A stretch of DNA of 64,000 bases from Sphingobacteriaceae bacterium (GCA_002319075.1 NVQB01000001.1:4526001-4590000); one strand, 5' to 3'. Numbered from the stretch's first letter, positions 43,284 to 51,592 are shown. Made by a program: numbers and translations. Notes: generated by a model from the letters alone, not told the origin.

Positions 43284-44279
43284 TTAAATTGCGAGCCAAA
43301 TTGAATCGACAAACCACTTTTTAGAATCCATTACCTCGCTAACTGGCTCAAATCCTGACTTTTCAGCCATATCACGTGTATTGGAGAGTGAGAATTTCTG
43401 AGAAATTTCCATAAAGATAGCCTCATTCTTTTCGAAACAAATAGTTGCATTGTCTATTTGGACCTCCTGTTTACTAAGGCTTATCAGGTAACTCTTGCAG
43501 GCACCGGTTTTGGGATCGTAAGTTTGATAGTGTTGAAATTGTTTAAGATCGAAATTTGCATCTAGCTCCCTGTTAATACGTGTTAGCAGGTTCAGGTTGA
43601 ATTTAGCAGTAACGCCGGACTTGTCGCTGTAAGCGTTTAAAATTGTTTGGGGATATTTTTTTAAATCAAAACCTATGAGAACCAGATCTCCGGGATGGAG
43701 TCTTTGTCTAAGTTCACTGCAAAATAAGTAGGCATCTTTTATCGGCATGTTACCAAGATTGCCACCAAGAAAAAGCACTACTTTTCTGCGCGATGATAAG
43801 GTGGATGCTTTGGAGAGCATATCGAAATATTCGCCCTCTAAACAAACAACATCTAAATCGGGAACCTCTTTACAAAGTTTTTCATCCAACACTCTGAGAA
43901 TATTTCCAGAGATGTCTATCGGCATGTAGCTGAATTTAGCATGGCGCTTAACTAGTTCCTGGAGCAGGTAAGAAGATTTTGTCGCATCCCCGGCACCCAA
44001 CTCGATAAGGTCGAATGAGTCGCCTTGTTTAGTGATCGCAGCAATGAGTTCTTCTGTTTTGTTTTTAAAAATGTCCAGTTCGCAACGTGTAAGATAATAC
44101 TCCGGCAGTTCCATGATCTGCTGAAAGAGCTTGTCACCCTCTTTGTCATAAAAATATTTTGAGTGAAGGTGCTTAGGGCTGTTTGTCAGACCGTCGAGAA
44201 TTTCTTCACGGAATTTATCAGAGGAATTAACCGGAGAGTGTTCCCGGTTTAATGTGGTTCTGTTTTTGTTTAAGATCAT
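43284..44279 (-). CDS. egtD: L-histidine N-alpha-methyltransferase EgtD
   Basis: 331 residues from ATG 44279 (a TTG lies 6 nt upstream). The EgtD signatures are KYFYDKEGDKLFQQIMELPE near the N-terminus, SAM-binding DLIELGAGDATKSSYLL near 80, and a C-terminal segment that binds histidine. It trimethylates histidine to hercynine with SAM. It sits 4 nt before the stop-to-start junction with an oxidoreductase gene, and egtB follows. Confidence 0.95.
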   Translation of the reverse strand: MILNKNRTTLNREHSPVNSSDKFREEILDGLTNSPKHLHSKYFYDKEGDKLFQQIMELPEYYLTRCELDIFKNKTEELIAAITKQGDSFDLIELGAGDATKSSYLLQELVKRHAKFSYMPIDISGNILRVLDEKLCKEVPDLDVVCLEGEYFDMLSKASTLSSRRKVVLFLGGNLGNMPIKDAYLFCSELRQRLHPGDLVLIGFDLKKYPQTILNAYSDKSGVTAKFNLNLLTRINRELDANFDLKQFQHYQTYDPKTGACKSYLISLSKQEVQIDNATICFEKNEAIFMEISQKFSLSNTRDMAEKSGFEPVSEVMDSKKWFVDSIWLAI

Positions 44280-44290
44280 GATCAATTTTT

Positions 44291-45259
44291 TTATGTTACA
44301 ATAACTATTTTACCGCCTCCCGTATTGCTTTCCATATAGCGGTGGGCTTCTGCAATATCTTTTAATTCAAACACCCTTTTAATACTTGGAATAACCGTGC
44401 CATCGGCCACAGCATCTACAAACTGCTGAAAAAACTTAGCTTCTACTCGCATTTGTCCACTATCATACACCGTGAGTCCAACAGTGGCGGGAATCACTTC
44501 CATTGGAGCGAAATCTTTAAAAGACCATTGCTCGGCCAGCATTCCCGTCATGCAGACAAGTCCGCCTTGTATAACGCAACGCAGCGAGTCTTTTAAAGTT
44601 GAAGTACCGATCAGTTCAAGCACTTTCTGCACTTTCACATGGGCATTGATCTTTATTCGTTCCGAGAGATTTCCATCATCCATAAGAACTTCATCAGCGC
44701 CGTTTTTAAGCAGCAAGTCCTTTTTCTCTACATTCCGTGTGGTGGCAATAACTCTTAATCCAGCATTTTTAGCGATTTGAGCTGCTAACAGCCCGACAGA
44801 AGATGTGCCGCCACGGATCAGCAATGTTTCTCCTGCCTGGATTTTAAGGCCGAGGTGTAATGATCCGTAGGCCGTTTGAAACATTTCGGGAAGTGCGCCC
44901 AAAGTCGACCAGGGAAGGTCACTTTTAAATGACTGTATTATTTCAATGGGAAGAAGCGTAAATTCAGCATAACTTCCATCGTAATCTCTCCCCATTCCAC
45001 CCATAAAAGCAGCAACTTTTTCCCCTTTTTTAAATGTGCCTGACGGATCAGCTTCAACCTCGCCCACACATTCTATTCCCAAAACCCGTGGAAATTTTAC
45101 ACCAGGTGAGAATCCCTTGCGAGTCATTAGTTCCGAGCGGTTAAGCCCAAAAGCTCTCACTTTGATTAGAACTTGTCCTCTACCGGGTTGTTCTATCTCT
45201 TTTTCGAGAAGCTGGAAGTTTTCTGATCCACCCGCTTGTTTTAAAACTACTGCCTTCAT
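44291..45259 (-). CDS. zinc-free medium-chain oxidoreductase (quinone oxidoreductase type)
   Basis: 322 residues. GroES-like start ([20 protein letters not shown]) and Rossmann segment [20 protein letters not shown] near 147. It lacks the zinc-ligand pattern of alcohol dehydrogenases. It lies 11 nt upstream of egtD and 4 nt after a SnoaL gene, in one operon. It may reduce quinones or other electrophiles, in line with a redox-protection operon. No direct link to ergothioneine chemistry is known to me. Confidence 0.85.
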   Translation of the reverse strand: MKAVVLKQAGGSENFQLLEKEIEQPGRGQVLIKVRAFGLNRSELMTRKGFSPGVKFPRVLGIECVGEVEADPSGTFKKGEKVAAFMGGMGRDYDGSYAEFTLLPIEIIQSFKSDLPWSTLGALPEMFQTAYGSLHLGLKIQAGETLLIRGGTSSVGLLAAQIAKNAGLRVIATTRNVEKKDLLLKNGADEVLMDDGNLSERIKINAHVKVQKVLELIGTSTLKDSLRCVIQGGLVCMTGMLAEQWSFKDFAPMEVIPATVGLTVYDSGQMRVEAKFFQQFVDAVADGTVIPSIKRVFELKDIAEAHRYMESNTGGGKIVIVT

Positions 45260-45263
45260 AGTA

Positions 45264-45644
45264 TTATGTACTTTCTACATTATTAAAAATGTAGCGATGT
45301 ATTTTCCAGTTAGTGTCTTCGTTTTTTAATACAAAAAAATCGCGGCTGGACTTTTTTATAGTCTTTCCTGAGATTGTATCCAAGCTACTGGTATGTGCAA
45401 TTGCTTCTACAAATGCGAAAGAGCCCTCTTCTGTAACATTAACCACTGAATATTCAATTGCAAATTTGTTGCTAGATAAATTGTTTTCGCCAGCCTTTCT
45501 TAATAAACCCGGATGTAAAGTTTTTACCCCTTCAGGCATGAACCTGGCTTCTTTCGTATAAAAAGAAGGGATCAGGTCTGCTTTAGCTGAATTGAGTACT
45601 GCGGCATAATCAGATAAAGTTTTTGAGATTGAATTATTTTCCAT
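45264..45644 (-). CDS. SnoaL-like/NTF2-fold small protein
   Basis: 126 residues. NTF2-fold pattern: [34 protein letters not shown] and the terminal [15 protein letters not shown]. Resembles SgcJ/EcaC or SnoaL-like proteins of unclear activity. It is the first gene of the eight-gene minus-strand operon that ends with the two Crp/Fnr genes. It is divergent from another NTF2-fold protein (45805). Confidence 0.8.
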   Translation of the reverse strand: MENNSISKTLSDYAAVLNSAKADLIPSFYTKEARFMPEGVKTLHPGLLRKAGENNLSSNKFAIEYSVVNVTEEGSFAFVEAIAHTSSLDTISGKTIKKSSRDFFVLKNEDTNWKIHRYIFNNVEST

Positions 45645-45804
45645 TTTGTTCTTTTTTATAAATACAAATTTCGTCAGTCTTCATCATTCCCACCCATCAA
45701 CTAGTTTCATAAATACAATGAATGTTGTTTCACAGTATTTCTTAAAATAGATCAAGTGACCAAAAGGTTTGATTGCTGCAACTTTGCACCCTAAAATTTA
45801 TAAC

Positions 45805-46290
45805 ATGAAAAAAATAATCTTAACAACAGCAATCATCGCTTCGGTATTTGCTACACAGCAAGAAGCAAAAAGTCAAACAAACAATGTAAAAACCACTGAA
45901 GTAGCTAGTAAGTCTGATAAAGGCACAATTGACAAATTAGTGCACACTTACTTTGATGCCCTAAATGCAGGAGATGCAAGCAAAGTTACTGCTCTATTCA
46001 CTAAAGACGGCGTATTATTGGCGCAAGGCGCTCCAACAGCATCTGGTAGCGATCAGGTTAACGGTACATTCAAATATGTATTCGATAACTTTAAGTATTC
46101 ATTACAAGTTACTATTGGTGACATTAATGTTATTGGTAATTACGCCATTGTGAGTTCAACTTCTAAAGGTTCATTCGTAATCACTGCAAAAGGAGAAACT
46201 GTACCGGCTGAATACCGTGAAACATTTGTTATGCAAAAAGAAAACGGCACATGGAAAATTGCCCGTTACATGTATAACCAACCAAAATAA
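45805..46290 (+). CDS. secreted SgcJ/EcaC-type NTF2-fold protein
   Basis: 161 residues from ATG 45805. Signal peptide (KKIILTTAIIASVFATQQEA) ends near 23. An NTF2-like domain follows (LVHTYFDALNAGDASKVTAL, YRETFVMQKENGTWKIARYM), typical of the SgcJ/EcaC family. Expected periplasmic. It is followed by a 15-bp-arm hairpin. Function is unknown; paralogues lie at 45264 and 47050. Confidence 0.82.
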   Translation: MKKIILTTAIIASVFATQQEAKSQTNNVKTTEVASKSDKGTIDKLVHTYFDALNAGDASKVTALFTKDGVLLAQGAPTASGSDQVNGTFKYVFDNFKYSLQVTIGDINVIGNYAIVSSTSKGSFVITAKGETVPAEYRETFVMQKENGTWKIARYMYNQPK

Positions 46291-46310
46291 TTTTTCTTAA
46301 TCAAAATGAG

Positions 46311-46344
46311 CCGGAAGTATTGATTAATCAATACTTCCGGTTTA
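46311..46344 (+). terminator. perfect 30-bp palindrome, terminator-like
   Basis: CCGGAAGTATTGATTAATCA followed by its completion gives a hairpin with 15-bp arms and no loop bases to spare, followed by TTT. It lies 20 bp after the SgcJ/EcaC gene and probably stops transcription both ways. Confidence 0.6.
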
Positions 46345-46364
46345 TCAATTAAATAAACATAACT

Positions 46365-46883
46365 ATGGATGGAATATTTGTTGTAAGATATGAAGTGGGC
46401 GCCGAAGAATTAGATGTCTTTGAGACGTGGAAGTCAAAAATGGAATTGGTAATTCGCACGTTTAGAGGGTATAAAAACATTATAGATATACACGCTTCAC
46501 CGAATAACGCCTATCACTATGTTGTAGTGAGATTTGATTCGACGGAGCATGCAAATGCATGGAAGAGTTCGGAAGAAAGGAAAACAATGCTTGAAGATTT
46601 AGGTGCCATGTGGTTAAGTTCAAAAGAAGAAGCCATTCATGAGTGGGACACATTCTGGCTCAGCAAAATGGTGAAAGCAAAAAAATGGAAACAATGGTTG
46701 GTAACACTAATGGCAGTGTATCCACTCACGATAGTTGTTCCTGTTGTAGTGAATTTTATAGAAACGCTAATCCCGCTTTCCTATTTTGCCGGGATTTTAA
46801 GAGCGATTTTTATTTCCGCTGCAATGATATTTTTCTTAATGCCGTTTATGATTGGAGTGTTTAAAAAGTGGTTGCAGAGATAG
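46365..46883 (+). CDS. antibiotic biosynthesis monooxygenase-domain membrane protein
   Basis: 172 residues. N-terminal ABM-like ferredoxin fold (FVVRYEVGAEELDVFETWKS, HYVVVRFDSTEHANAWKSSE) followed by two membrane helices at ~108-130 and ~140-163. ABM domains act on quinone-like or polyketide substrates or on haem. Here the domain would be tethered to the inner membrane. It has no clear operon partner. Confidence 0.78.
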   Translation: MDGIFVVRYEVGAEELDVFETWKSKMELVIRTFRGYKNIIDIHASPNNAYHYVVVRFDSTEHANAWKSSEERKTMLEDLGAMWLSSKEEAIHEWDTFWLSKMVKAKKWKQWLVTLMAVYPLTIVVPVVVNFIETLIPLSYFAGILRAIFISAAMIFFLMPFMIGVFKKWLQR

Positions 46884-47049
46884 GTAAACCTAGAATTTTT
46901 AATTGTTTTTATTAAGTTTGTAACTATAGTCCGGTTGAAGAGGCGATCTGTCAAGCTTTAAAATAAATTTCAGAAGTATAATTCAGATTTGAAGGAGATT
47001 CTGTTTTATTCAAAAATTAAGTACTTTTATTTTGATATAATTGCCAATA

Positions 47050-47532
47050 ATGATGGAAAATCAACTTTTTCAAATAGTAGAAAAGGCCGAAATAAGCAAT
47101 CTACTTTTTAACTATTTCAGAGCTATTGATGAAAAGCAACTCGATAAAGAAATTGTCGAAAACACCTTCACCAGTGATGCAAAGGTCATTAAACCTAATG
47201 GAGCAATATCAGTAGGGCCTCATGAAATACTTGAAGGACAACTAAAAAGCTTTTTACGATTTAAGGCTACACAACACGTGTGCACCGATTTCATTATTGA
47301 AATAGCAAATGATAGTGCATCCATCAGAACTAACCTAAGTGCTATGCATGTGTGGGGATTAATTAATGAAAATCCTTCACTGGAAGGCAAACACTTTCAT
47401 GCAGGCGGTGTCTTAACGACTAAGGCGATCAAAGTGGAGGGTCACTGGCGAATTAGCGAATGGATATTCCGAAATACATGGCGCTCAGGAGATGGGTTGA
47501 ATGAGATGGCTAAATTTGCCCGTCCTTCATAA
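47050..47532 (+). CDS. SnoaL-like NTF2-fold protein
   Basis: 160 residues from ATG 47050. SnoaL_4-type pattern: ISNLLFNYFRAIDEKQLDKE, TSDAKVIKPNGAIS, and GHWRISEWIFRNTWRSGDG near the C-terminus. No signal peptide. Function unknown; it is one of several small NTF2-fold proteins in this part of the window. Confidence 0.78.
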   Translation: MMENQLFQIVEKAEISNLLFNYFRAIDEKQLDKEIVENTFTSDAKVIKPNGAISVGPHEILEGQLKSFLRFKATQHVCTDFIIEIANDSASIRTNLSAMHVWGLINENPSLEGKHFHAGGVLTTKAIKVEGHWRISEWIFRNTWRSGDGLNEMAKFARPS

Positions 47533-47547
47533 CATTTCCATACAAGT

Positions 47548-47582
47548 CCCAAATCTGAGCAAGAACCCGCGCGTCTTCTAGC
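47548..47582 (+). repeat. dispersed intergenic repeat, partial copy F
   Basis: CCCAAATCTGAGCAAGAACC continuing to CTTCTAGC matches only the 5' half of the family at 12371. The 3' half is replaced by unrelated sequence, after which comes a terminator (47654). Confidence 0.75.
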
Positions 47583-47653
47583 TTTCCATTCAAATTGGGT
47601 CCTGTGTGGCGTACAAGAAGGATATTGGCAGTTATTGGCCGGTATTAAAAGAT

Positions 47654-47682
47654 AAGGCCACCTATTGGTGGCCTTTTTTTTG
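47654..47682 (+). terminator. Rho-independent terminator
   Basis: AAGGCCACC-tatt-GGTGGCCTT followed by six more T: a 9-bp GC-rich stem. Confidence 0.85.
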
Positions 47683-47805
47683 TTTATTATTTTACAGCCA
47701 AGGAAAATATAGACTTTGATGTCTCAAGATTTGTCCGGTTTTTTAAGGGGTTAGTCCAGCTTTATAAACTTAGCTTGTCGCACCTTTGTAGCTTATCAAA
47801 CTAAA

Positions 47806-48234
47806 ATGAAAATTGAAAATCAGAATAACTCCGCGCAAACCGTACTAATTACAGGTGGCAACGCCGGACTTGGATATGCTTGCGCGACAGAACTACTAAA
47901 GTCAAAAAAAGGAGCGCACTGGCACGTTGTTATTGCATGCAGAGATCAGCAGCGCGCGAACGAGGCGGTGGGCAAATTAAAAACTTTAGCTGGAAAAGAT
48001 GCAAGGGTTGAAGCGATGGCACTTGATTTAGCGTCATTTGCATCTATAAGAAATTTTGCGGCCGAAGTGAAGAGTAAATTAAATAACGGGTCACTACCTC
48101 CTTTACATGGCATAGTATGCAATGCAGGAGTGCAATCAGGAACTACAAAAACATATACAAAAGACGGTTTTGAAACTACTTTTGGAGTGAATCACCTGGG
48201 TCACTTCTGTGAGAACAGCGTCAACTATTGTTGA
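47806..48234 (+). pseudogene. truncated short-chain dehydrogenase
   Basis: 142 codons. It begins as an SDR (TVLITGGNAGLGYACATELL, MALDLASFASIRNFAAE, GIVCNAGVQSG) and stops right after TFGVNHLGHF. The catalytic Ser, the YxxxK motif and the C-terminal half of a ~310-residue protochlorophyllide-reductase-like SDR are missing. The remaining tail (CENSVNYC) is not SDR sequence, so a deletion joined it to other DNA. Without the active site it is probably inactive. Confidence 0.8.
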
Positions 48235-48397
48235 GGAATAAATAATTTTAAGTTAGTCTTAGAGCTCATCTGCACACTTTATGTTGGATCTGTTATATTT
48301 TTCATAGTTGGCAAAGACCCTTTAAAATTTATGTGAACGAGGAAGAATTTCAAGAAACAGTTTTGGGGATATATAAAGAAGGTTAGATTTGAATTCA

Positions 48398-48502
48398 ATG
48401 AAAAAAAATGAATATGATATGAATAATTTGGCCGCGGGAATTTATTTTATAAATGTGAAAACCGGAAGTACAGTTCGTTTTTTTAAGATGATTAAACTAT
48501 AA
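48398..48502 (+). pseudogene. C-terminal remnant of a T9SS sorting domain
   Basis: 34 codons ending NLAAGIYFINVKTGSTVRFF, KMIKL and a stop. This is the last third of a type A sorting domain, with nothing coding upstream to attach it to. The 319-bp gap 48235-48553 holds no other feature. Confidence 0.6.
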
Positions 48503-48553
48503 TTGTTGCAAGAATTTTAATTATTTTCATAAACTTTAATTACAATCAACTAA

Positions 48554-50008
48554 GTGTCAGACTATCAAAAAATAAAGAGGTTAGCATTGTTTTTTCTGCC
48601 GATTGTTCTTTTCACGATTAATCTAGTTTCTAAATTCATTTTCTTAAATTATGAAGATATTGGCCTGGATGAACCGTTTACAATTTATCATGCTCAATTC
48701 AGTTTGTCGACTATCATTGAACAATTAAAGAATTACAATAACCCCCCTCTTTACGAACTAATTTTGCATGTTTGGATAGAGGTATTTGGAATTTCGTCAG
48801 TGTCTGTTCGCATACTTCCCCTTATTTTTGCTTCTCTATGTCCAGTAATACTCTATTTTTTTGGTAAGCGTTTTTTCTCACTTCAAGTGGGAGTTGTCAG
48901 TAGCTTTTTATTATCGTTTTCTGAATTGTCATCCTATTACTCCCACGATTCGAGGGTTTACAGCCTATTCTTACTTTTAAGTTTGTCTTCTATGTATTTT
49001 TTCATGGAACTTGTTCGTCAGGAAATCCAGAAGGTATCTACGATTGCCGTTTTCATAACATTAAGCAGCCTGTTAATTTACGCTCACTATTTTGGAATTT
49101 TTATCCTTCTTTTTCAAGGTATTTACCTCCTATGTTTTTTTCGAACGAAATGGATCAAATTTCTTTTTTATTACCTTACTATAGCTGCTCTCTATCTCCC
49201 TCATCTTTACCCTCTGCTAACCCGAATGGGGGATTCGGTGAAAAACGGAACGTGGTTGCAAAAGCCAAATGGTACTGAAAGCCTGTACAACATGCTTTGG
49301 GCTTTTAGTAATTTTCCTGCTATTACGGTTGCTTTAATAACGATTTTTGTTCTATCTCTGGCTAAATTAGTTATCACAAAAGATTTCTTCCGGTTAAAAA
49401 AGGAGTCGATCTTTATAGCTGTGTGGTTTCTATTTCCGTTTTTTGGCATGTTCGTTATTTCCTATTTCGTGCCGATGTATCTAAGTCGGTATTTAATTTT
49501 TGCGCTTCCCGCTTACTACATCATTATTACTCTGAGCATAAACTACCTTGTAAGGAATGTGATCCTGAAAAACTTTATTTTTCTTGCTGTTATTGTAAGT
49601 TTCAGCTTGTCAGTAAATTTCCGAAACAATAAAAAGCAAAAGATGCAGGAAGCGACTGCCTTTATTAAGTCGAATAAGGGTCCAAACACTGCAGTTATTA
49701 TTTCACAGCACGATGCATTATTGTCATTAACTTACTATTATAACAGAGTTTATTTTGCGTCGATCTCTGACAATCGCGAATATCACATGATGGACAGCTT
49801 GATGCAGAGAGAAAATGTTTTTGTTTTATCTGAATCAGTTCGTGAAAGTATGACCGACGCGAAAAACTATACAAATATTATTTATTTTAAAGCTGGCAAC
49901 AACAACGAAGAGTTAGAACGGAAATTTATAAGTGACTTAAAGCTAACTAAAACGCTTACCAAACAGCTAAGCACCACCCATCAAATATGGATTTTTACGA
50001 AAAGATAA
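48554..50008 (+). CDS. GT39-type membrane glycosyltransferase
   Basis: 484 residues from GTG 48554, with 11-12 hydrophobic segments. The first outer loop carries IGLDEPFTIYHA (the catalytic acidic pair) and NNPPLYELILHVW, and SVSVRILPLIFASL follows: the ArnT/PMT-type GT39/GT83 pattern. The C-terminal ~110 residues are soluble. It would move a sugar from a lipid carrier to a lipid or protein acceptor. It stands alone, so the acceptor cannot be inferred. Confidence 0.82.
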   Translation: MSDYQKIKRLALFFLPIVLFTINLVSKFIFLNYEDIGLDEPFTIYHAQFSLSTIIEQLKNYNNPPLYELILHVWIEVFGISSVSVRILPLIFASLCPVILYFFGKRFFSLQVGVVSSFLLSFSELSSYYSHDSRVYSLFLLLSLSSMYFFMELVRQEIQKVSTIAVFITLSSLLIYAHYFGIFILLFQGIYLLCFFRTKWIKFLFYYLTIAALYLPHLYPLLTRMGDSVKNGTWLQKPNGTESLYNMLWAFSNFPAITVALITIFVLSLAKLVITKDFFRLKKESIFIAVWFLFPFFGMFVISYFVPMYLSRYLIFALPAYYIIITLSINYLVRNVILKNFIFLAVIVSFSLSVNFRNNKKQKMQEATAFIKSNKGPNTAVIISQHDALLSLTYYYNRVYFASISDNREYHMMDSLMQRENVFVLSESVRESMTDAKNYTNIIYFKAGNNNEELERKFISDLKLTKTLTKQLSTTHQIWIFTKR

Positions 50009-50350
50009 GGAAGCTCTGCAACTTTAAATACCGTAATCAAAATAAATGGTCGCAATAAATATCTTATTTATAAGATTAGAGAGACTAATAAAGATTTTGA
50101 ATGTCTTGAAAGTATTGATTTTATTGATGTTTTGGTGTTATTTTGTTTAGCGTATTCAACATCAAATTCCCTTTTGGTTTAGAAAATTCGGTTTACGAAT
50201 TTAAAATAGACCTTCACTCATTGAAATAAAATATATTAAAAATATTTTCTGAATATTTAATAGGTCCTAAAGTATTAATTTTACTGGTGTTTTAAGGCTT
50301 GTTTAAAATCATTCCGAATAGTCATTCGTACTTTTCATAAAAAAAAATTA

Positions 50351-50380
50351 TTGCAGAATAAAAAAAATGATTTACATTTG
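50351..50380 (+). promoter_or_regulatory. Bacteroidota-type promoter of the leader region
   Basis: TTG (50351-50353), 19 bp, then TACATTTG (50373-50380), a good match to the TAnnTTTG element. Transcription would begin near 50387, shortly before a 26-codon leader ORF. The 340 bp before it (50009-50350) are AT-rich with nothing recognised. Confidence 0.6.
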
Positions 50381-50404
50381 TGTCAGAAATTAAAAAACAG
50401 AAAA

Positions 50405-50545
50405 ATGAAACCAAGTTTAACATATCATCAAAACCTACGCCAGGAGGGGATTTCCCCGGTATGCTGGAGTATGAGGTTATGTTAAAGCTTGAAAAATAAT
50501 TATATTTTTTAAAACATAACCTCGGCTAAACACCGGGGTTTTTTA
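50405..50545 (+). promoter_or_regulatory. leader ORF with mutually exclusive hairpins (attenuator-like)
   Basis: A 26-codon ORF (50405-50485, MKPSLTYHQNLRQEGISPVC, ending WSMRLC). GAGGTTATGTT (50473-50483) pairs exactly with AACATAACCTC (50513-50523). The last four bases of that partner (CCTC) are also the left arm of a terminator, CCTCGG...CCGGGG (50520-50538), followed by TTTTTT. CCCCGG at 50454-50459 can also pair with the right arm. Such competition is the logic of an attenuator. No amino-acid gene follows, so a small RNA is an alternative. Confidence 0.5.
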
Positions 50546-50555
50546 TTGAGCAAAA

Positions 50556-50673
50556 ATGAAGCAACCCAGTTTGCAGAATATATTTTTCTATCAAAAAGGT
50601 TTTACCTGACATGGGAATCGTATGCAATAGTGTGAACTATTTCAACCCGATCCCCTAAAGGATCGGGTTTTTT
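50556..50673 (+). promoter_or_regulatory. second short leader ORF with terminator
   Basis: A 17-codon ORF (50556-50609, MKQPSLQNIFFYQKGFT) starts like the first leader (AAAAATGAA). It is followed by AACCCGATCC-cctaaa-GGATCGGGTT plus T-run (50644-50673), a strong terminator. The unit resembles a degenerate copy of the upstream leader. Confidence 0.45.
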
Positions 50674-50732
50674 TATGCCGGGTAGTCAAAAAGGCAGGAG
50701 AGTTATCGGGAGCCACCCCGACAAAAAAAGAA

Positions 50733-50805
50733 CGGGAAGTAGTTCAGTTGGCAGAACGCGGGCTTTGGGAGCTTGAGGTCGCAGGTTCGAGTCCTGTTTT
50801 CCCGA
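50733..50805 (+). tRNA. tRNA-Pro(TGG)
   Basis: Acceptor CGGGAAG/TTTCCCG, D-arm GTTC...GAAC, anticodon loop TTTGGGA with TGG at 34-36, T-arm GCAGG-TTCGAGT-CCTGT, discriminator A. It is a complete and regular cloverleaf. CCA is not encoded. It is the one normal tRNA in this cluster. Confidence 0.9.
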
Positions 50806-50810
50806 CATAT

Positions 50811-50896
50811 GTTGAGATTGGTGTAAGGGTTAACACACTGGTTTGTGGTACCGGCAATATGGATTCTCCCGATAGCTATCGGAACCTTATCTCAAC
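50811..50896 (+). tRNA. tRNA-His(GTG)-like gene with palindromic insert in the T-loop
   Basis: G at -1 (50811), acceptor TTGAGAT/ATCTCAA, C73: identity features of tRNA-His. D-arm GTGT/ACAC, anticodon arm CTGGT-TTGTGGT-ACCGG with GTG. The T-arm is abnormal: after TTC the loop holds TCCCGATAGCTATCGG (50867-50882) before A, and the stem ATGGA/ACCTT has two mismatches. Whether it makes a working tRNA is doubtful. Confidence 0.65.
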
Positions 50897-50940
50897 CGGT
50901 AAAAATTATGAAGTGAAAAATAATTTTCATTTCATAATAA

Positions 50941-51027
50941 GGACAAGTAGCAGACGTGGTGTATGCGTTGCTCTGAAAAAGCAAAGAAAGTGATTCTCCC
51001 GATAGCTATCGGGATCACTCTTGTCCA
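50941..51027 (+). tRNA. tRNA-Phe(GAA)-like gene with palindromic insert in the T-loop
   Basis: Acceptor GGACAAG/CTTGTCC perfect, D-arm GCAG/ATGC, anticodon arm TTGCT-CTGAAAA-AGCAA with GAA, T-stem AGTGA/TCACT perfect, discriminator A. The T-loop reads TTC, then TCCCGATAGCTATCGG, then GA, so it is 21 nt instead of 7. The insert sits at the same point as in the His-type gene 60 bp upstream. Confidence 0.7.
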
Positions 51028-51073
51028 CAACTAAAAGAAAACGAATTAAAAAATTTTGCTTCACAAAAAAGAA

Positions 51074-51592
51074 ATGGAAAATGAAATACATATGGAAGAA
51101 CAGATCCTTGAAGTGGATAGACTGTACGAAGATGGTGAGTATTCAGAATGCAAACGCCGTTTACTCGACATGCTTGAGCAAGAGCCTGGTTTTGGTCGCG
51201 CGCATCACCTCATTGGTTGCCTGTATTACTACATATTGGATGACCAGGACAAAGCGGAAAAACATTTACGACTGGCAGTAATGTTTGCACCGACTTATCC
51301 GGCAGCATTTGTGAATTATGCACGCGTACTCAATCATCTGAACAGACAGGAAGCTTTACTGAAACTTGTATCAGAAGCATTGAAAGTAGAAGGGATGAAC
51401 AAGTGTATTATTCTTATGGAAAAAGCAAAGTCGCATGAGATAAACGGAGATCTTAAAAAAGCTTTGAACAGTTACTATGATGCAGAACGTTTTGCAGTTT
51501 CGCGTTACGAGGTAGAAGAAGTGAAAATTGGAATTAAACGAATAAAAAGTAAAACGCTAAGACCATTCAAACGTTTGTTTTCAGTCAAGTAA
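51074..51592 (+). CDS. small TPR-repeat protein
   Basis: 172 residues from ATG 51074 (a TTG at 51056 would add six residues). Two to three TPR-like helical pairs (VDRLYEDGEYSECKRRLLDM, ARAHHLIGCLYYYILDDQDK-like, FAPTYPAAFVNYARVLNHLN) and a basic C-terminus (KTLRPFKRLFSVK) point to a protein- or RNA-binding scaffold. It lies inside the tRNA-like cluster, 46 bp after the Phe-type gene and upstream of the slipin gene. Confidence 0.75.
   Translation: MENEIHMEEQILEVDRLYEDGEYSECKRRLLDMLEQEPGFGRAHHLIGCLYYYILDDQDKAEKHLRLAVMFAPTYPAAFVNYARVLNHLNRQEALLKLVSEALKVEGMNKCIILMEKAKSHEINGDLKKALNSYYDAERFAVSRYEVEEVKIGIKRIKSKTLRPFKRLFSVK

Noticed and set aside
50748-50993. 81-codon open frame across the tRNA-Pro and His-type genes
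   Set aside because: It runs through the cloverleaf sequences; the RNA features explain the DNA.
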